Notes under the pieces: model-generated
The model's input: only the letters and a program-made list of their open reading frames with translations
What the model was told of the DNA's origin: nothing
Databases searched by the model: none
Part shown: piece by piece, positions 24,800 to 32,661 of the stretch
How the letters are laid out: every line of letters starts with the position of its first letter
How positions within the stretch are numbered: the stretch's first letter is position 1
Position numbers and translations under genes: made by a program
From: an uncultured Hyphomicrobiales bacterium
GTDB taxonomy: Bacteria; Pseudomonadota; Alphaproteobacteria; Rhizobiales; Beijerinckiaceae
DNA: 33,308 nucleotides
Assembly: GCA_903825465.1 (NCBI GenBank)
Contig: CAIKAR010000057.1
Span: 1-33,308 of the forward strand
Reading direction: 5' to 3'

Positions 24800-26089
24800 A
24801 TGGATCCGAAACCGAGCAGCCGCAGGGAGCTCCTCTTAAAAGGCAGCGCGCTGGCAGTGGGAACGGTGGCCGCGGGCGGGGCCGTCGGCGACATCGCGTT
24901 GGCCGACACCCCGGCGAAGGCGCTCCCCTCGTTCACGGCGAACGAAGCGCCGATGGTTCCCTCCACCGACGCCACGGTCGCCTACGGCGTTCGCTCGCAT
25001 TACGTGACCTCGAAGCGCCTGCAGGAACCCGGCCGCGCGGTGCCGGCCATCTACACGGACTTCGGATTGACGGCCCATGTGTTTACGCCGTTGCAGGATT
25101 CCTACGGCACGATCCAGGCGTCGTCGCTCCACTACTTCGCCACAACGAAGGGCTCTTTCATCCCCGACATCGATCCCGCGCAGCACACTCTGACGATTCA
25201 GGGCCAGGTGGAGCGGCCCCGGGTTTTCACCATGGCGGATTTGAAGCGTTTTCCATCTGTCAGCCGGTTCCATTTCATCGAGTGTTCGGCGAACAGCCAC
25301 AACGCGTCGCATAAGAACGTGCAGGAATCGCACGGCGCGACCAGCAACGCGGAATGGACCGGCGTGCTCCTTTCAACTCTGTTGAAGGAAGTCGGCGTGA
25401 AAGAAAAGGCGGGTTGGTTCATCGCCGAAGGCGCCGAGGAAATAAAGGGCGCGGACACCATTCCGCTCGCCAAGGGGATGGACGACGTCTTTGTCGCCTA
25501 CGCCATGAATGGCGAGCCCGTGCGTCCGCACAACGGGTTTCCAATTCGCCTCGTGGTCCCCGGCTTCGAGGGAATCTTCAACACCAAGTGGCTGCGCCGC
25601 ATCAACGTCACCGACGAATATCAGTTGAACATGGACGACTTTGGGCATCTGCGAAAGGACGCGGTTGGCGCCGCGCTCGGCTACACGTGGGGACCCAAGT
25701 CGGTCATCACGTTCCCGTCGGGTTCGCAGAAACTGCCCGATCAGGGATGGTACGAGATCACGGGGCTTGCCTGGTCCGGTCAGGGCGCCGTCAGCAAAGT
25801 GGAGATATCCACCGACGGCGGGAAGTCGTGGAACCTTGCCGACCTCAAGGGGACTCCGCAGCGCATGGCGCACACGCGGTTCGGCTATATGTGGAAGTGG
25901 GAAGGCGGCGAGCACGTGATTATGTCGCGCACCACCGATGAAACCGGATCGATCCAGCCGACTGGGCAACAAGTCGCCGAGTTCTTCAAGGAAGCTTATA
26001 CGCCGAAATACACGCCGCCTGGTCGAAACAACTCTATCATGCCGTGGAAGATCGCCAGCGACGGGAGCGTGACAAATGGGCTCGCCTAG
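24800..26089 (+). CDS. soxC: SoxC/SorA-type molybdenum sulfite or sulfane dehydrogenase, catalytic subunit
   Basis: 429 aa periplasmic oxidoreductase of the sulfite oxidase family. The N-terminus has a Tat signal (SRRELLLKGSALAVG, residues 7-21). The molybdopterin domain (about 85-290) contains FHFIECSANSHNAS, where Cys162 is the expected molybdenum ligand, and GAEEIKGADTIPLAKGMDD. The C-terminal Mo-co dimerisation domain (about 300-400) has LAWSGQGAVSKVEISTDGGK. Electrons should go to the cytochrome c encoded immediately downstream, with which it overlaps by 14 nt. Sulfite is the likely substrate because no soxXYZAB genes are present. The symbol reflects family resemblance; SorA-type naming would be equally fair. 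The start is fixed by GAGGA 4-5 nt upstream. Confidence 0.9.
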   Translation: MDPKPSSRRELLLKGSALAVGTVAAGGAVGDIALADTPAKALPSFTANEAPMVPSTDATVAYGVRSHYVTSKRLQEPGRAVPAIYTDFGLTAHVFTPLQDSYGTIQASSLHYFATTKGSFIPDIDPAQHTLTIQGQVERPRVFTMADLKRFPSVSRFHFIECSANSHNASHKNVQESHGATSNAEWTGVLLSTLLKEVGVKEKAGWFIAEGAEEIKGADTIPLAKGMDDVFVAYAMNGEPVRPHNGFPIRLVVPGFEGIFNTKWLRRINVTDEYQLNMDDFGHLRKDAVGAALGYTWGPKSVITFPSGSQKLPDQGWYEITGLAWSGQGAVSKVEISTDGGKSWNLADLKGTPQRMAHTRFGYMWKWEGGEHVIMSRTTDETGSIQPTGQQVAEFFKEAYTPKYTPPGRNNSIMPWKIASDGSVTNGLA

Positions 26090-26657
26090 GATCGTCGCCG
26101 TACTCCTGCTCCTGACAAGCCCCGCGCTCGCGCAGACCTATGGCATAGGGCGCGCTCCCTCCGCGGAGGAACTGGCCGCCTCGAGCATCACCATCAGCCC
26201 CACGGGAGCGGGACTTCCGCCGGGCCATGGCAACGCTATCGAGGGCGAAAAGCTTTTCACGGAGAAGAATTGCATCGTGTGTCACGGCGAAGAAGCCGTG
26301 GGAGGGATAACCGCCGCGCCCAGATTGAAAGCGACGAAAGGCCCGGAAGTCAGCGCCTGGAATCGCGGGGCGGGCGGCAACGGGTTGCCCGTGAAGGCGC
26401 CGTCCGCGACGATCGCGTGGGATTTTATCAATCGCGGCATGCCTCTGGGCAACGAGGGGTCTCTCAAGCCCGATGAGGTGTATGCGCTGACGGCCTACCT
26501 GCTGTTCATCAACAAGATAATCCCGGAGGACCAAGTCCTCGATCAGGATAATCTGGCGAAGGTCAAGATGCCGATCGGCGACGACTGGGCTCCGGTGCCC
26601 GGCGCGCGCCCTGATTGGAAGCCCGGCGAGCCAAGGTATCCGGGTTACCCCTACTAG
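26076..26657 (+). CDS. Mono-haem cytochrome c, electron acceptor of the SoxC-like enzyme
   Basis: 193 aa, periplasmic. A signal peptide (1-19, ending ALA-Q) precedes a mature domain with one haem site, NCIVCHG (Cys66, Cys69, His70). GMPLGNEG supplies Met122 as the probable sixth ligand. The C-terminal tail is proline-rich (GARPDWKPGEPRYPGYPY). Its first 14 nt lie inside the end of the molybdoenzyme gene, so the two are coupled and the protein should take electrons from sulfite oxidation and pass them to a cytochrome oxidase. It is shorter than the dihaem SoxD of Paracoccus and longer than the SorB of Starkeya. A long hairpin follows about 37 nt after the stop. Confidence 0.93.
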   Translation: MGSPRIVAVLLLLTSPALAQTYGIGRAPSAEELAASSITISPTGAGLPPGHGNAIEGEKLFTEKNCIVCHGEEAVGGITAAPRLKATKGPEVSAWNRGAGGNGLPVKAPSATIAWDFINRGMPLGNEGSLKPDEVYALTAYLLFINKIIPEDQVLDQDNLAKVKMPIGDDWAPVPGARPDWKPGEPRYPGYPY

Positions 26658-26693
26658 CCCCGGCTTGTTCCGCGGGGTTCTGGATGCGATTGA

Positions 26694-26725
26694 CGCGCGT
26701 GGCCCAAAACATTGGGCCACGCGCG
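26694..26725. terminator. Long perfect hairpin after the cytochrome c gene
   Basis: CGCGCGTGGCCCAA (26694-26707) and TTGGGCCACGCGCG (26712-26725) pair over 14 bp around the loop AACA. It lies 37 nt after the cytochrome stop and before the next promoter. There is no T-run directly after it, so it may act as a factor-assisted terminator or 3-prime stabiliser. Confidence 0.65.
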
Positions 26726-26814
26726 GGTCAGGTTTGTCCGAGCTTTGGCGATGATTTTTCGCCAGGCCACGTGTGCGGCATCGAGGCGCGCGCGGCGTCA
26801 GATGGCGGCTAGTC

Positions 26815-26843
26815 TTGAGACACCAAGCTCGCGAGCCTATTTT
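26815..26843 (+). promoter_or_regulatory. Putative sigma-70 promoter of the Met-rich secreted protein gene
   Basis: TTGAGA (26815-26820) and TATTTT (26838-26843) are separated by exactly 17 nt, and the start codon is 36 nt downstream. Together with the preceding hairpin this marks an independent unit. Confidence 0.55.
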
Positions 26844-26879
26844 AGCGCGGATATCGGCGTGTTCCGGAAGGACGGCTAA

Positions 26880-27407
26880 ATGAAACTGAAGCTTCCAGGA
26901 ATTGTGCTTGCGCTCGCCTGTTGCGGCGCGGGCGCGGCGAAAGCGGACTGGGAATACACAAGATGGGGCATGACCCCGCAGGAGGTGGTCAGCGCCTCGA
27001 AGAACCTTGCGAAAGAAGGTTCCGATCTCCACCCGGACAGCGACGGCAATGTGACCAAACTGGTTGCGCCCTACCAAAGCGGAAAATTCGCCTTCGAAGC
27101 CCAGTTTGGGTTCGACGCGGCCGACAAGCTTTCATCGGTGACGCTTGTCTTGAACGATAAATCCGCGGACATGGATATGGAAGCGGGCGCGGATATGAAT
27201 ATGGATATGAATAAAGGGATATGCCACGAACTCGACATGAGCGTGAACGCCGCGTATGGACCGCCACCCTACCGCGGCGAGAGCCATCTATACGCCATTG
27301 AGAAATGGCGGGACCAGAAAAACAAGAACAATGTGGATTACCACAAGCTCTTCCAGGTGGGGTGCTATGTTCAGTATAGCGCCATCAGGCCGGCTGGAGC
27401 GCCCTGA
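26880..27407 (+). CDS. Secreted protein with a Met/Asp-rich patch, unknown function
   Basis: 175 aa. A signal peptide (1-22, ending AKA-D) leads to WEYTRWGMTPQEVVSASKNL (24-43), a pattern seen in several uncharacterised periplasmic proteins. Residues 98-111 read DMDMEAGADMNMDM, and with Met120 this places seven methionines in 23 residues beside acidic side chains, as in soft-metal (copper or silver) binding segments. At the DNA level the patch consists of repeated GATATG/AATATG triplet pairs and may have grown by slippage. Cys115 and Cys162 could form a disulfide. The start has GGAAGGA about 8 nt upstream. Metal binding is an inference; no named family is recognised. Confidence 0.8.
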   Translation: MKLKLPGIVLALACCGAGAAKADWEYTRWGMTPQEVVSASKNLAKEGSDLHPDSDGNVTKLVAPYQSGKFAFEAQFGFDAADKLSSVTLVLNDKSADMDMEAGADMNMDMNKGICHELDMSVNAAYGPPPYRGESHLYAIEKWRDQKNKNNVDYHKLFQVGCYVQYSAIRPAGAP

Positions 27408-27487
27408 AATTCGCCGCCCGTCGCGCGAAGCGCGCTGTCGCTTAAAGGGGAAGGCGGGCGCGATCGTTTCCCGCGGAGAATGATGGA

Positions 27488-28027
27488 ATGACGCCAGCCG
27501 TCGGGGAGGAAAGGCGCTGCGGCGCCTGCACGCTCTGCTGCAAAGTCATGACCGTGCGGGAACTCGACAAACCGAACGGCCAATGGTGTCGGCACTGCGT
27601 CACGGGACGCGGCTGCGCGATCTACGCCGACCGGCCGAATGAATGCCGTGGGTTTCAGTGCGGATATCTGCTGTGGCCCGCGCTTGGCGAGCATTGGCTG
27701 CCGGCCCGCAGCAAGCTGGTCGTCGCGTTCAAGCCGGATGGCATGGAAATAATCGTTCACGTCGATCCCGGCGTCCCCAATGCGTGGCGCGCCGAGCCCT
27801 ATTGCTCGGAAATCCGCGCAATGGCCAGTCAGGTCGAGGGGACGGCCTACACGGTGTTTGTGCAGATCGGGCGAAGGGTCATCGCGGTCTTTCCGGACCG
27901 GGAGGTGGATCTCGGCGCCGTGGCGGAGGACGAGAGGATCGCCATTCGCGATGAGCCGGGTCCGGGGCCGGGAACCATGAGGCGCGGCGCGATAAAACTG
28001 AAGGTTAGCGATCCCCGGATCGTCTGA
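27488..28027 (+). CDS. YkgJ-family cysteine-cluster protein
   Basis: 179 aa, cytoplasmic. The N-terminal 55 residues carry the CxxCxxCC signature of the YkgJ family (CGACTLCC, Cys11, 14, 17 and 18), followed by CRHCVTGRGCAIYADRP and ECRGFQCGY. This gives nine to ten cysteines able to hold a zinc ion or iron-sulfur cluster. The C-terminal part (about 70-150) is hydrophilic and mixed, with no known motif. The family is widespread and has no firm function; some members sit near flagellar or metal genes. ATG 27488 follows GGAG by 9 nt; an out-of-frame ATG lies at 27480. It is 80 nt after the Met-rich gene on the same strand and may be co-transcribed. It is convergent with the PhyH-type gene. Confidence 0.85.
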   Translation: MTPAVGEERRCGACTLCCKVMTVRELDKPNGQWCRHCVTGRGCAIYADRPNECRGFQCGYLLWPALGEHWLPARSKLVVAFKPDGMEIIVHVDPGVPNAWRAEPYCSEIRAMASQVEGTAYTVFVQIGRRVIAVFPDREVDLGAVAEDERIAIRDEPGPGPGTMRRGAIKLKVSDPRIV

Positions 28028-28071
28028 TGGTCGATCCGAACTCCAGCAATCCGCGCCCTGGCCCGCGTCCG

Positions 28072-28926
28072 CTAAAGCTGTCCCACCAGCTCGGCGGCGA
28101 CCCGCTCGATTTGCGGGTCCACCTTGTACATGTGCCGGTATTGCAGAACCTGTTTGGCGATCAACCCAAGGCGCAAATCAAACGGCACCGGCTTGTCGGG
28201 CGGCAGCATGGGCGCGTTGAAGGGTTTTGAGTCATTGGCCTGAAATTCAAACGCCATGCTGATCCGCGATTCCGTGGCGTGGCGCGAAGAGCGGCTGCCC
28301 CAATGCAGCACCGCCTGGTTCCAGACGAGAATTTCCCCCGCTTTCGCGGGCAAGGCGCGGATCGCCGGCAATTCAAAACGATATTCATCTTCGCGGGGCG
28401 TGCCATAGGTGGGATCGGCGTGCGCCGGCACCACATACATGCAGCTGTTGAGCGTCGTGGCGTCCGAAAGCGGAATCCAGGTGGTGAGGGACACCGGCCC
28501 GCCGTCGCCGCGCAGAGCGACGCGGCCCCGGTCGCGATGCGGCTTCCAGCCCGCTTCCCCCTTGGCCGGATCGACATTCCAGAGCCAGAAGTCCGGCAAC
28601 AAGCCGTATGGACCCAAAAGGCCGCCATACATGGCGTCCAGCGCGTGAAAAGGCGCCCAGAATTCATCGAACACGAAGCAGAAAACCGGTGGGATGCCGG
28701 CGACGGAAAAACGCCGCGCTGTGTCGGCCATCATCGCCAGATCAAGTCCGAAATCATGGGCGAGCTGGAAATAGCCGTCGTCCCGCAGGCGTCCATCCAA
28801 ATCGACGGTCTGGCTGTTGCTGGGCCGGAAAGCGCGGATGGCTTTGGACACCGCGTCGCCGCCGATGTGCAGACCGGGCGCGCGCGCAAGCCAAGCTTCG
28901 CGGTTTCGAATCTCTTCGGCCTTCAT
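28072..28926 (-). CDS. PhyH-type Fe(II)/2-oxoglutarate-dependent dioxygenase
   Basis: 284 aa, no signal peptide. The double-stranded beta-helix metal triad is readable: HRD (His130, Asp132) in GWKPHRDRGRVAL and distal His208 in NQAVLHWGSRSS. Arg221 (ESRISMAFEF) is the expected 2-oxoglutarate carboxylate ligand. The spacing between HxD and the distal His (76 residues) suits the phytanoyl-CoA dioxygenase family. The N-terminal 120 residues are helical and less typical. It is the last gene of the minus-strand nosR-like cluster, 36 nt after the small two-cysteine protein, with AGGG upstream of its ATG. The substrate is unknown; the family hydroxylates lipids, amino acids and natural products. Its presence beside a NosR homologue is unexpected. 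Confidence 0.85.
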   Translation of the reverse strand: MKAEEIRNREAWLARAPGLHIGGDAVSKAIRAFRPSNSQTVDLDGRLRDDGYFQLAHDFGLDLAMMADTARRFSVAGIPPVFCFVFDEFWAPFHALDAMYGGLLGPYGLLPDFWLWNVDPAKGEAGWKPHRDRGRVALRGDGGPVSLTTWIPLSDATTLNSCMYVVPAHADPTYGTPREDEYRFELPAIRALPAKAGEILVWNQAVLHWGSRSSRHATESRISMAFEFQANDSKPFNAPMLPPDKPVPFDLRLGLIAKQVLQYRHMYKVDPQIERVAAELVGQL

Positions 28927-28962
28927 GCGCCCTACCCTGCCCGCAACCCTCGACGCCGGCGA

Positions 28963-29292
28963 TCAAGGCGCCGCGTTGCGCGGGTCCAAAACAGCTTCTT
29001 GGACATCGGATTCGCAAACGTCCGTGATCGACTTGTGGATGGAAATTTTCCGCGTGGGCGCGCTCTCGGACATGACGAGAATAGTCGTCATATTCCTTGG
29101 GCAACCTGGCTTGGAGCAGCCGAATTGGCCGACCGAAAGCGCTGTGTCCTCGCTCAACGCGAGGATCTGGCGGGTCCAGAGCTTGATAGCCTCGATCGTC
29201 TCTGGAGGAGCGACAGGCCGCTGTCGGCTAAAAGGGTTGCCTAAGGGGTTGTCGAGGGGATTTTCACGGTAGGGATTGTCGAAGGAGTTCAT
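28963..29292 (-). CDS. Small protein with N-terminal NP repeats and a CxxxxCP motif, unknown function
   Basis: 109 aa. Start ATG 29292 is fixed by GGAGG 8 nt upstream; upstream in-frame starts at 29307 and 29361 lack this. Residues 5-21 contain four NP-x units (DNPY, ENPL, DNPL, GNPF) spaced four to five residues apart. The folded part (30-105) has a helix (ETIEAIKLWTRQILAL), then FGCSKPGCPRNMTTILVM with Cys59 and Cys64, then a beta-rich segment with TRKISIHKSITDV. Similar GCxxPGCP proteins occur in other Hyphomicrobiales without a known role. A cytoplasmic metal-handling or adaptor function is possible. It is followed after 36 nt by the PhyH-type gene. Confidence 0.8.
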   Translation of the reverse strand: MNSFDNPYRENPLDNPLGNPFSRQRPVAPPETIEAIKLWTRQILALSEDTALSVGQFGCSKPGCPRNMTTILVMSESAPTRKISIHKSITDVCESDVQEAVLDPRNAAP

Positions 29293-29456
29293 GCGCCTTT
29301 CCTCCATTCGCTTCGACCTCCTCGCCCAGAAGTCGAGGCGCCGAAGAAATTTTACCCCCACCTTCCAGATGGAAAGCGATCATCGGGATGACCAGAGCAG
29401 GCGTGATTATCGTTGTCAAATTCAGGACCGCCGCGGCGGCGGCCGGCGGCCGCCGT
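29293..29456 (-). promoter_or_regulatory. Intergenic region with a possible promoter and operator for the two distal genes
   Basis: After the nosX-like stop a GC-rich palindrome (GGCGGCC/GGCCGCC, about 29434-29452) could end transcription. Then, on the minus strand, TTCCA and TGGAA (29363-29367 and 29370-29374) form a small dyad just upstream of TAAAAT (29354-29349), a -10-like element without a good -35. The gap of 164 nt suggests that the small protein and PhyH-type genes can be expressed separately from nosR-nosX. Confidence 0.35.
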
Positions 29457-30524
29457 TCATACCGCGGCGAATCCACCATCGGCTTGGGAACTCAGCCATT
29501 CATCGTCGGCTGTCGTGATCAGGGCCTTGGCGCCGGGATACGCGGCGAGAATTTTCGCCGCGTGTTCGCGTCCCGCGACATAGATCGACGTCGCCAGCCC
29601 GTTGGCGACCATCGCGCTTGGTGCGGTGACGGCGATGGCGGTCATCTTGACCGCGGACAGCCCGGTGCGCGGATCGAAAATATGATGATAGCGCCCTGTC
29701 TCTTCAAATGGCGTGCCATAGCCGCCCGACACGGCGAGACCGATATCCTCAAGGTCGAGCGTTCGTCCGAAACGCGCCTGATTCTTGGGGTCGCGCAGGC
29801 CGATCCGCCACGGCCTGCCGTCGGGGTGGTCGCCGATCAGCCTGATCTCGCCGAGATCGGCGTAGACGTGTGTGAATCCCCGCTCGCGCAGCATGTCGGC
29901 GACGCGGTCGGCCACAAAACCCTGGCCGATCGAATTCAGCGTGACGCCCGTCCCCCGTCGCCCGAGGGCTATTTTGCGCGGGCTGACATCGACGAGGCGA
30001 TAATCGACCAGCCGCTCCGCCACATCCCTCGCGGCGGCGTCGATGTCGGTCGACTTGTCGGCGCCGCTCCAAAAATGGGCCGCGTAAAGCTCCCAGAGTG
30101 GCTGCACCGTGATGTCGAAGGCGCCGCCGCTCAGTTCGCTGAACTGGCGGCCCGCGCTCAGTTGATCGCGCAACTCCCATGATGGGTTGTCGAGAAAACC
30201 GTCGCGATTGAGCCGCGAAATCTCGCTGTCGTCGCGATAGAGGCTGAAGATGCCGTCAAGGCGGGCGACTTCGGAGCGGACTTCCTCAATGGCGCGGTTG
30301 GCGACAACGGGGTCGTCGTGCCAGAGCGCCAGTTCCGACAACGCGCCCATGACTTCGAGCCGCCAATCATAAAGCTTGCCCTGTGGCGCCAGCGCGCGGA
30401 CGCCTCCAGCGAGCGCGGGCACGACAGCGGCGGCCGCGACAATTTTCAGGAATCGCCGCCGCGGCGGCGCTTTGTCCCGGATCGCGCCTGGCGTCGTCTC
30501 AATCGGCGGGAGGTTTGAGCGCAT
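29457..30524 (-). CDS. nosX: FAD:protein FMN transferase, NosX/ApbE family
   Basis: 355 aa periplasmic flavin transferase that attaches FMN covalently to a threonine of a partner such as NosR. A Tat-like signal is present (PPRRRFLKIVAAAAVV, residues 20-35). ApbE landmarks are GALSELALWHDDP, FDITVQPLWELYAAH, the FAD/Mg motif VTLNSIGQGFVADRVADML, and LGEIRLIGDHPDGRPWRIGL followed by DP. The GQGFVADR and HPDGRPW forms are characteristic of NosX rather than of generic ApbE. Start ATG 30524 has GGGGAGA 7-8 nt upstream; an in-frame start 18 codons earlier lies inside the nosR-like gene and is less likely. It follows the nosR-like gene by 19 nt, matching enzyme to substrate. Confidence 0.9.
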   Translation of the reverse strand: MRSNLPPIETTPGAIRDKAPPRRRFLKIVAAAAVVPALAGGVRALAPQGKLYDWRLEVMGALSELALWHDDPVVANRAIEEVRSEVARLDGIFSLYRDDSEISRLNRDGFLDNPSWELRDQLSAGRQFSELSGGAFDITVQPLWELYAAHFWSGADKSTDIDAAARDVAERLVDYRLVDVSPRKIALGRRGTGVTLNSIGQGFVADRVADMLRERGFTHVYADLGEIRLIGDHPDGRPWRIGLRDPKNQARFGRTLDLEDIGLAVSGGYGTPFEETGRYHHIFDPRTGLSAVKMTAIAVTAPSAMVANGLATSIYVAGREHAAKILAAYPGAKALITTADDEWLSSQADGGFAAV

Positions 30525-30543
30525 TCGAAATTCTCCCCGTGAC

Positions 30544-32661
30544 CTACGCTTTATCCGCGGCGGCGACGGCCGGCGCAAGTATCGAGCCGCCGTCCGGCCT
30601 GGCCACGCGCTTGCGGATGGCGGCGAGCGGCGGACAGCGATGATCGTCGTAATATTCCACTTGGCAGTCGAGGCATTGGAAACATTCGGCCGTCTTGATC
30701 TTGCCGGCGCGGGAGATCGCCTTGACCGGACACGAGTTCTCGCAGAGATGGCAGGGGCTCCCGCATTCGGGACGCCGCTTCAGCAGATCGACGAGATGCA
30801 ATCGGTCGGCGAGCGCGAGGACCCCGCCTAGCGGGCACAGAAAGCGGCAATAGGCGCGCTCGGTGAAGAGGCCAATCACGAGCAGCGCGCACGCGTAGAA
30901 GACATAGGGCCACGCGCGGGTGAAATGCGACGTGATGGCGGTGTCGAAAGGCTCCACCTCCGCGAGCGGCCCCATGTCGATCGAGAACGCGGCGAGGCCG
31001 AGGATGAGCGCCGCTGAAACATACTTTCCAAGCCACAGATATTTTTGCGCCGATTCAGGCGGATTCCATTGCGGCAAACCGATGACGCGCGAAAGCTGCG
31101 CAAGCAATTCCTGCAAGGCGCCAAAGGGGCAGAGCCAGCCGCAAAACACGCCGCGGCCCAGCAACACAAGCGAGATCGCCGTGTATATGGCGATCATCAC
31201 CATCAGCGGCTCGGCCAGATAAAACCCGAACTCGATATGGCGGAATGGCGCCTCCATGTAATTGACGACATGGAAGATGGAGAGCTGGCCTCCGGCGATC
31301 CAGCCTTCCCAGACCAGCACAAAAAGCAGGAACGAATTGCGGACGATCCGATGGGCGCGTCGCGACCGCGCGAGCTTCGTTTGAAAGGCGAGAATCAAAG
31401 TCAAAAGCGCGAGCAGCGCGGCCTCGATGAGAACATTCGTTCGAGAGGCGCGCCAGGCCTCGACCCAGGCTGGCGCCGGCGGAGGCGGCGGCGTCAGTAT
31501 ATGCGAGGCGGGAAGTTGATAATCGACCGGGAAGGCGAGCGAAAGGGGCGAGCCAGCCGCCGACTGGCCATTCACCAACAGTTCAAGCCGCCATGGCTTC
31601 AGCGGATCGAACCGGGACGTCGCCGGAAGCGTGAAAACCGCCGCATGGTCCAAGGCCCTTATGCCGTCATGGCCGCCGGTGTCGATCCGCTGATATTGGC
31701 TGTTCGTGAATTGGTACGCCTGCTCGCCTTGAACAACGCGAAGGCGGTCAAACCGGTTCGCGCCATCAAGATCATCGACAAAATCATAAGGGCCTTTCGA
31801 GGCGACGAATATCTTCCAGGGGAGAAACTTCATGCTTTTGCCGCGCGGACCGAAATAATCCACGTAATCGCCGCCGAGCACATTCCGGTTGATGGAAGCC
31901 GGCGTCGCGAGCCCGGTGTAAATATCGATATAAACGCCATTCGGGCCGGAGAGCGGAACATCAAGCTTCGCGCCCGCGACATTGGCTTTGCCAAGCGCCG
32001 CGGCGACGTCCGCGTCGGCGATGGCTTTGTGAACAATCGAGCCCTCGGCGAGCAGGTCGTCCCATGACATCCGCCTGAAGCCGTCGATGTCGACAGCGGG
32101 CCCCGAAACCGTCGCCACCTTCGCCTTGGCCAGGCCGCGGCCGATCAGAACAAGCTGCGCTGAATCGAAAACGGCGCCCCGCATCGCGCGCGCGGTCACT
32201 GTGGCTTCCGCGACATAGTCGGGAGGCAGAGCGCCGGGATTTCCGCCTTGCGACGCCAATCCGGCTGTGCGCGCGAGAAAAGTGTCGAGCTGAGGCTGCC
32301 GGATCTCGTCCTGATAGACATGCGGCTCGCGGTGAAAGACGACTTTCGCGCCGCTGACGCGGCCGGCGAGATCCACCGCCGCGATCACATCGAAGGGAAC
32401 GCTGGAAAAGGCAAGCGCGTCAACGACATCCAGCGTGGAGAAGATGTAGCCGGCGATCTCGTCATCGCGATAGACGGCAATAGCCGACGGATTGCCCTCT
32501 TCCGGTCCAAGCTTTTCAGCCCCCGGCCAGACGACCGCCATCACATCGGGCGTCAAACGGTCCAAGAGATGTCCGGCTTCGGCGTCCGCTCGTGAATCGC
32601 CAAGGAGCATGGAGAGAAGCAGCGCGACGAGAAATAAAGCGGCTGCCGCCCGTTCGTTCAC
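30544..32661 (-). CDS. nosR: NosR-like flavoprotein/polyferredoxin membrane protein
   Basis: About 706 aa from GTG 32661, which gives a clean signal segment (NERAAAALFLVALLLSML). TTG 32682 is an alternative, and the frame is open to 32814. Order: periplasmic FMN-binding domain (about 75-180) with RDDEIAGYIFSTLDVVDAL; a central beta-rich periplasmic part with PYDFVDDLDGANRFDRLRV; then about six spans. Membrane CxxxCP motifs are CGWLCPFGALQ and CRFLCPLGGVLA. At the C-terminus two 4Fe-4S ferredoxin-like clusters read CGSPCHLCENSCPVKAIS and CFQCLDCQ with CPP. NosR feeds electrons to nitrous oxide reductase across the membrane. The FMN attachment motif here is DYVAEATVT instead of the usual SGAT form. 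No nosZDFYL follows, so another acceptor is possible. Confidence 0.9.
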   Translation of the reverse strand: MNERAAAALFLVALLLSMLLGDSRADAEAGHLLDRLTPDVMAVVWPGAEKLGPEEGNPSAIAVYRDDEIAGYIFSTLDVVDALAFSSVPFDVIAAVDLAGRVSGAKVVFHREPHVYQDEIRQPQLDTFLARTAGLASQGGNPGALPPDYVAEATVTARAMRGAVFDSAQLVLIGRGLAKAKVATVSGPAVDIDGFRRMSWDDLLAEGSIVHKAIADADVAAALGKANVAGAKLDVPLSGPNGVYIDIYTGLATPASINRNVLGGDYVDYFGPRGKSMKFLPWKIFVASKGPYDFVDDLDGANRFDRLRVVQGEQAYQFTNSQYQRIDTGGHDGIRALDHAAVFTLPATSRFDPLKPWRLELLVNGQSAAGSPLSLAFPVDYQLPASHILTPPPPPAPAWVEAWRASRTNVLIEAALLALLTLILAFQTKLARSRRAHRIVRNSFLLFVLVWEGWIAGGQLSIFHVVNYMEAPFRHIEFGFYLAEPLMVMIAIYTAISLVLLGRGVFCGWLCPFGALQELLAQLSRVIGLPQWNPPESAQKYLWLGKYVSAALILGLAAFSIDMGPLAEVEPFDTAITSHFTRAWPYVFYACALLVIGLFTERAYCRFLCPLGGVLALADRLHLVDLLKRRPECGSPCHLCENSCPVKAISRAGKIKTAECFQCLDCQVEYYDDHRCPPLAAIRKRVARPDGGSILAPAVAAADKA

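Noticed and set aside
29264-29479. Minus-strand 71-codon frame with a short hydrophobic stretch between nosX and the small protein
   Set aside because: Overlaps both neighbours in another frame, has no ribosome site and lacks family features; better read as intergenic sequence.
30544-32661. NosR-like protein taken as proof of nitrous oxide respiration
   Set aside because: nosZ, nosDFY and nosL are absent from the window and the flavin site is atypical, so the pathway cannot be claimed.
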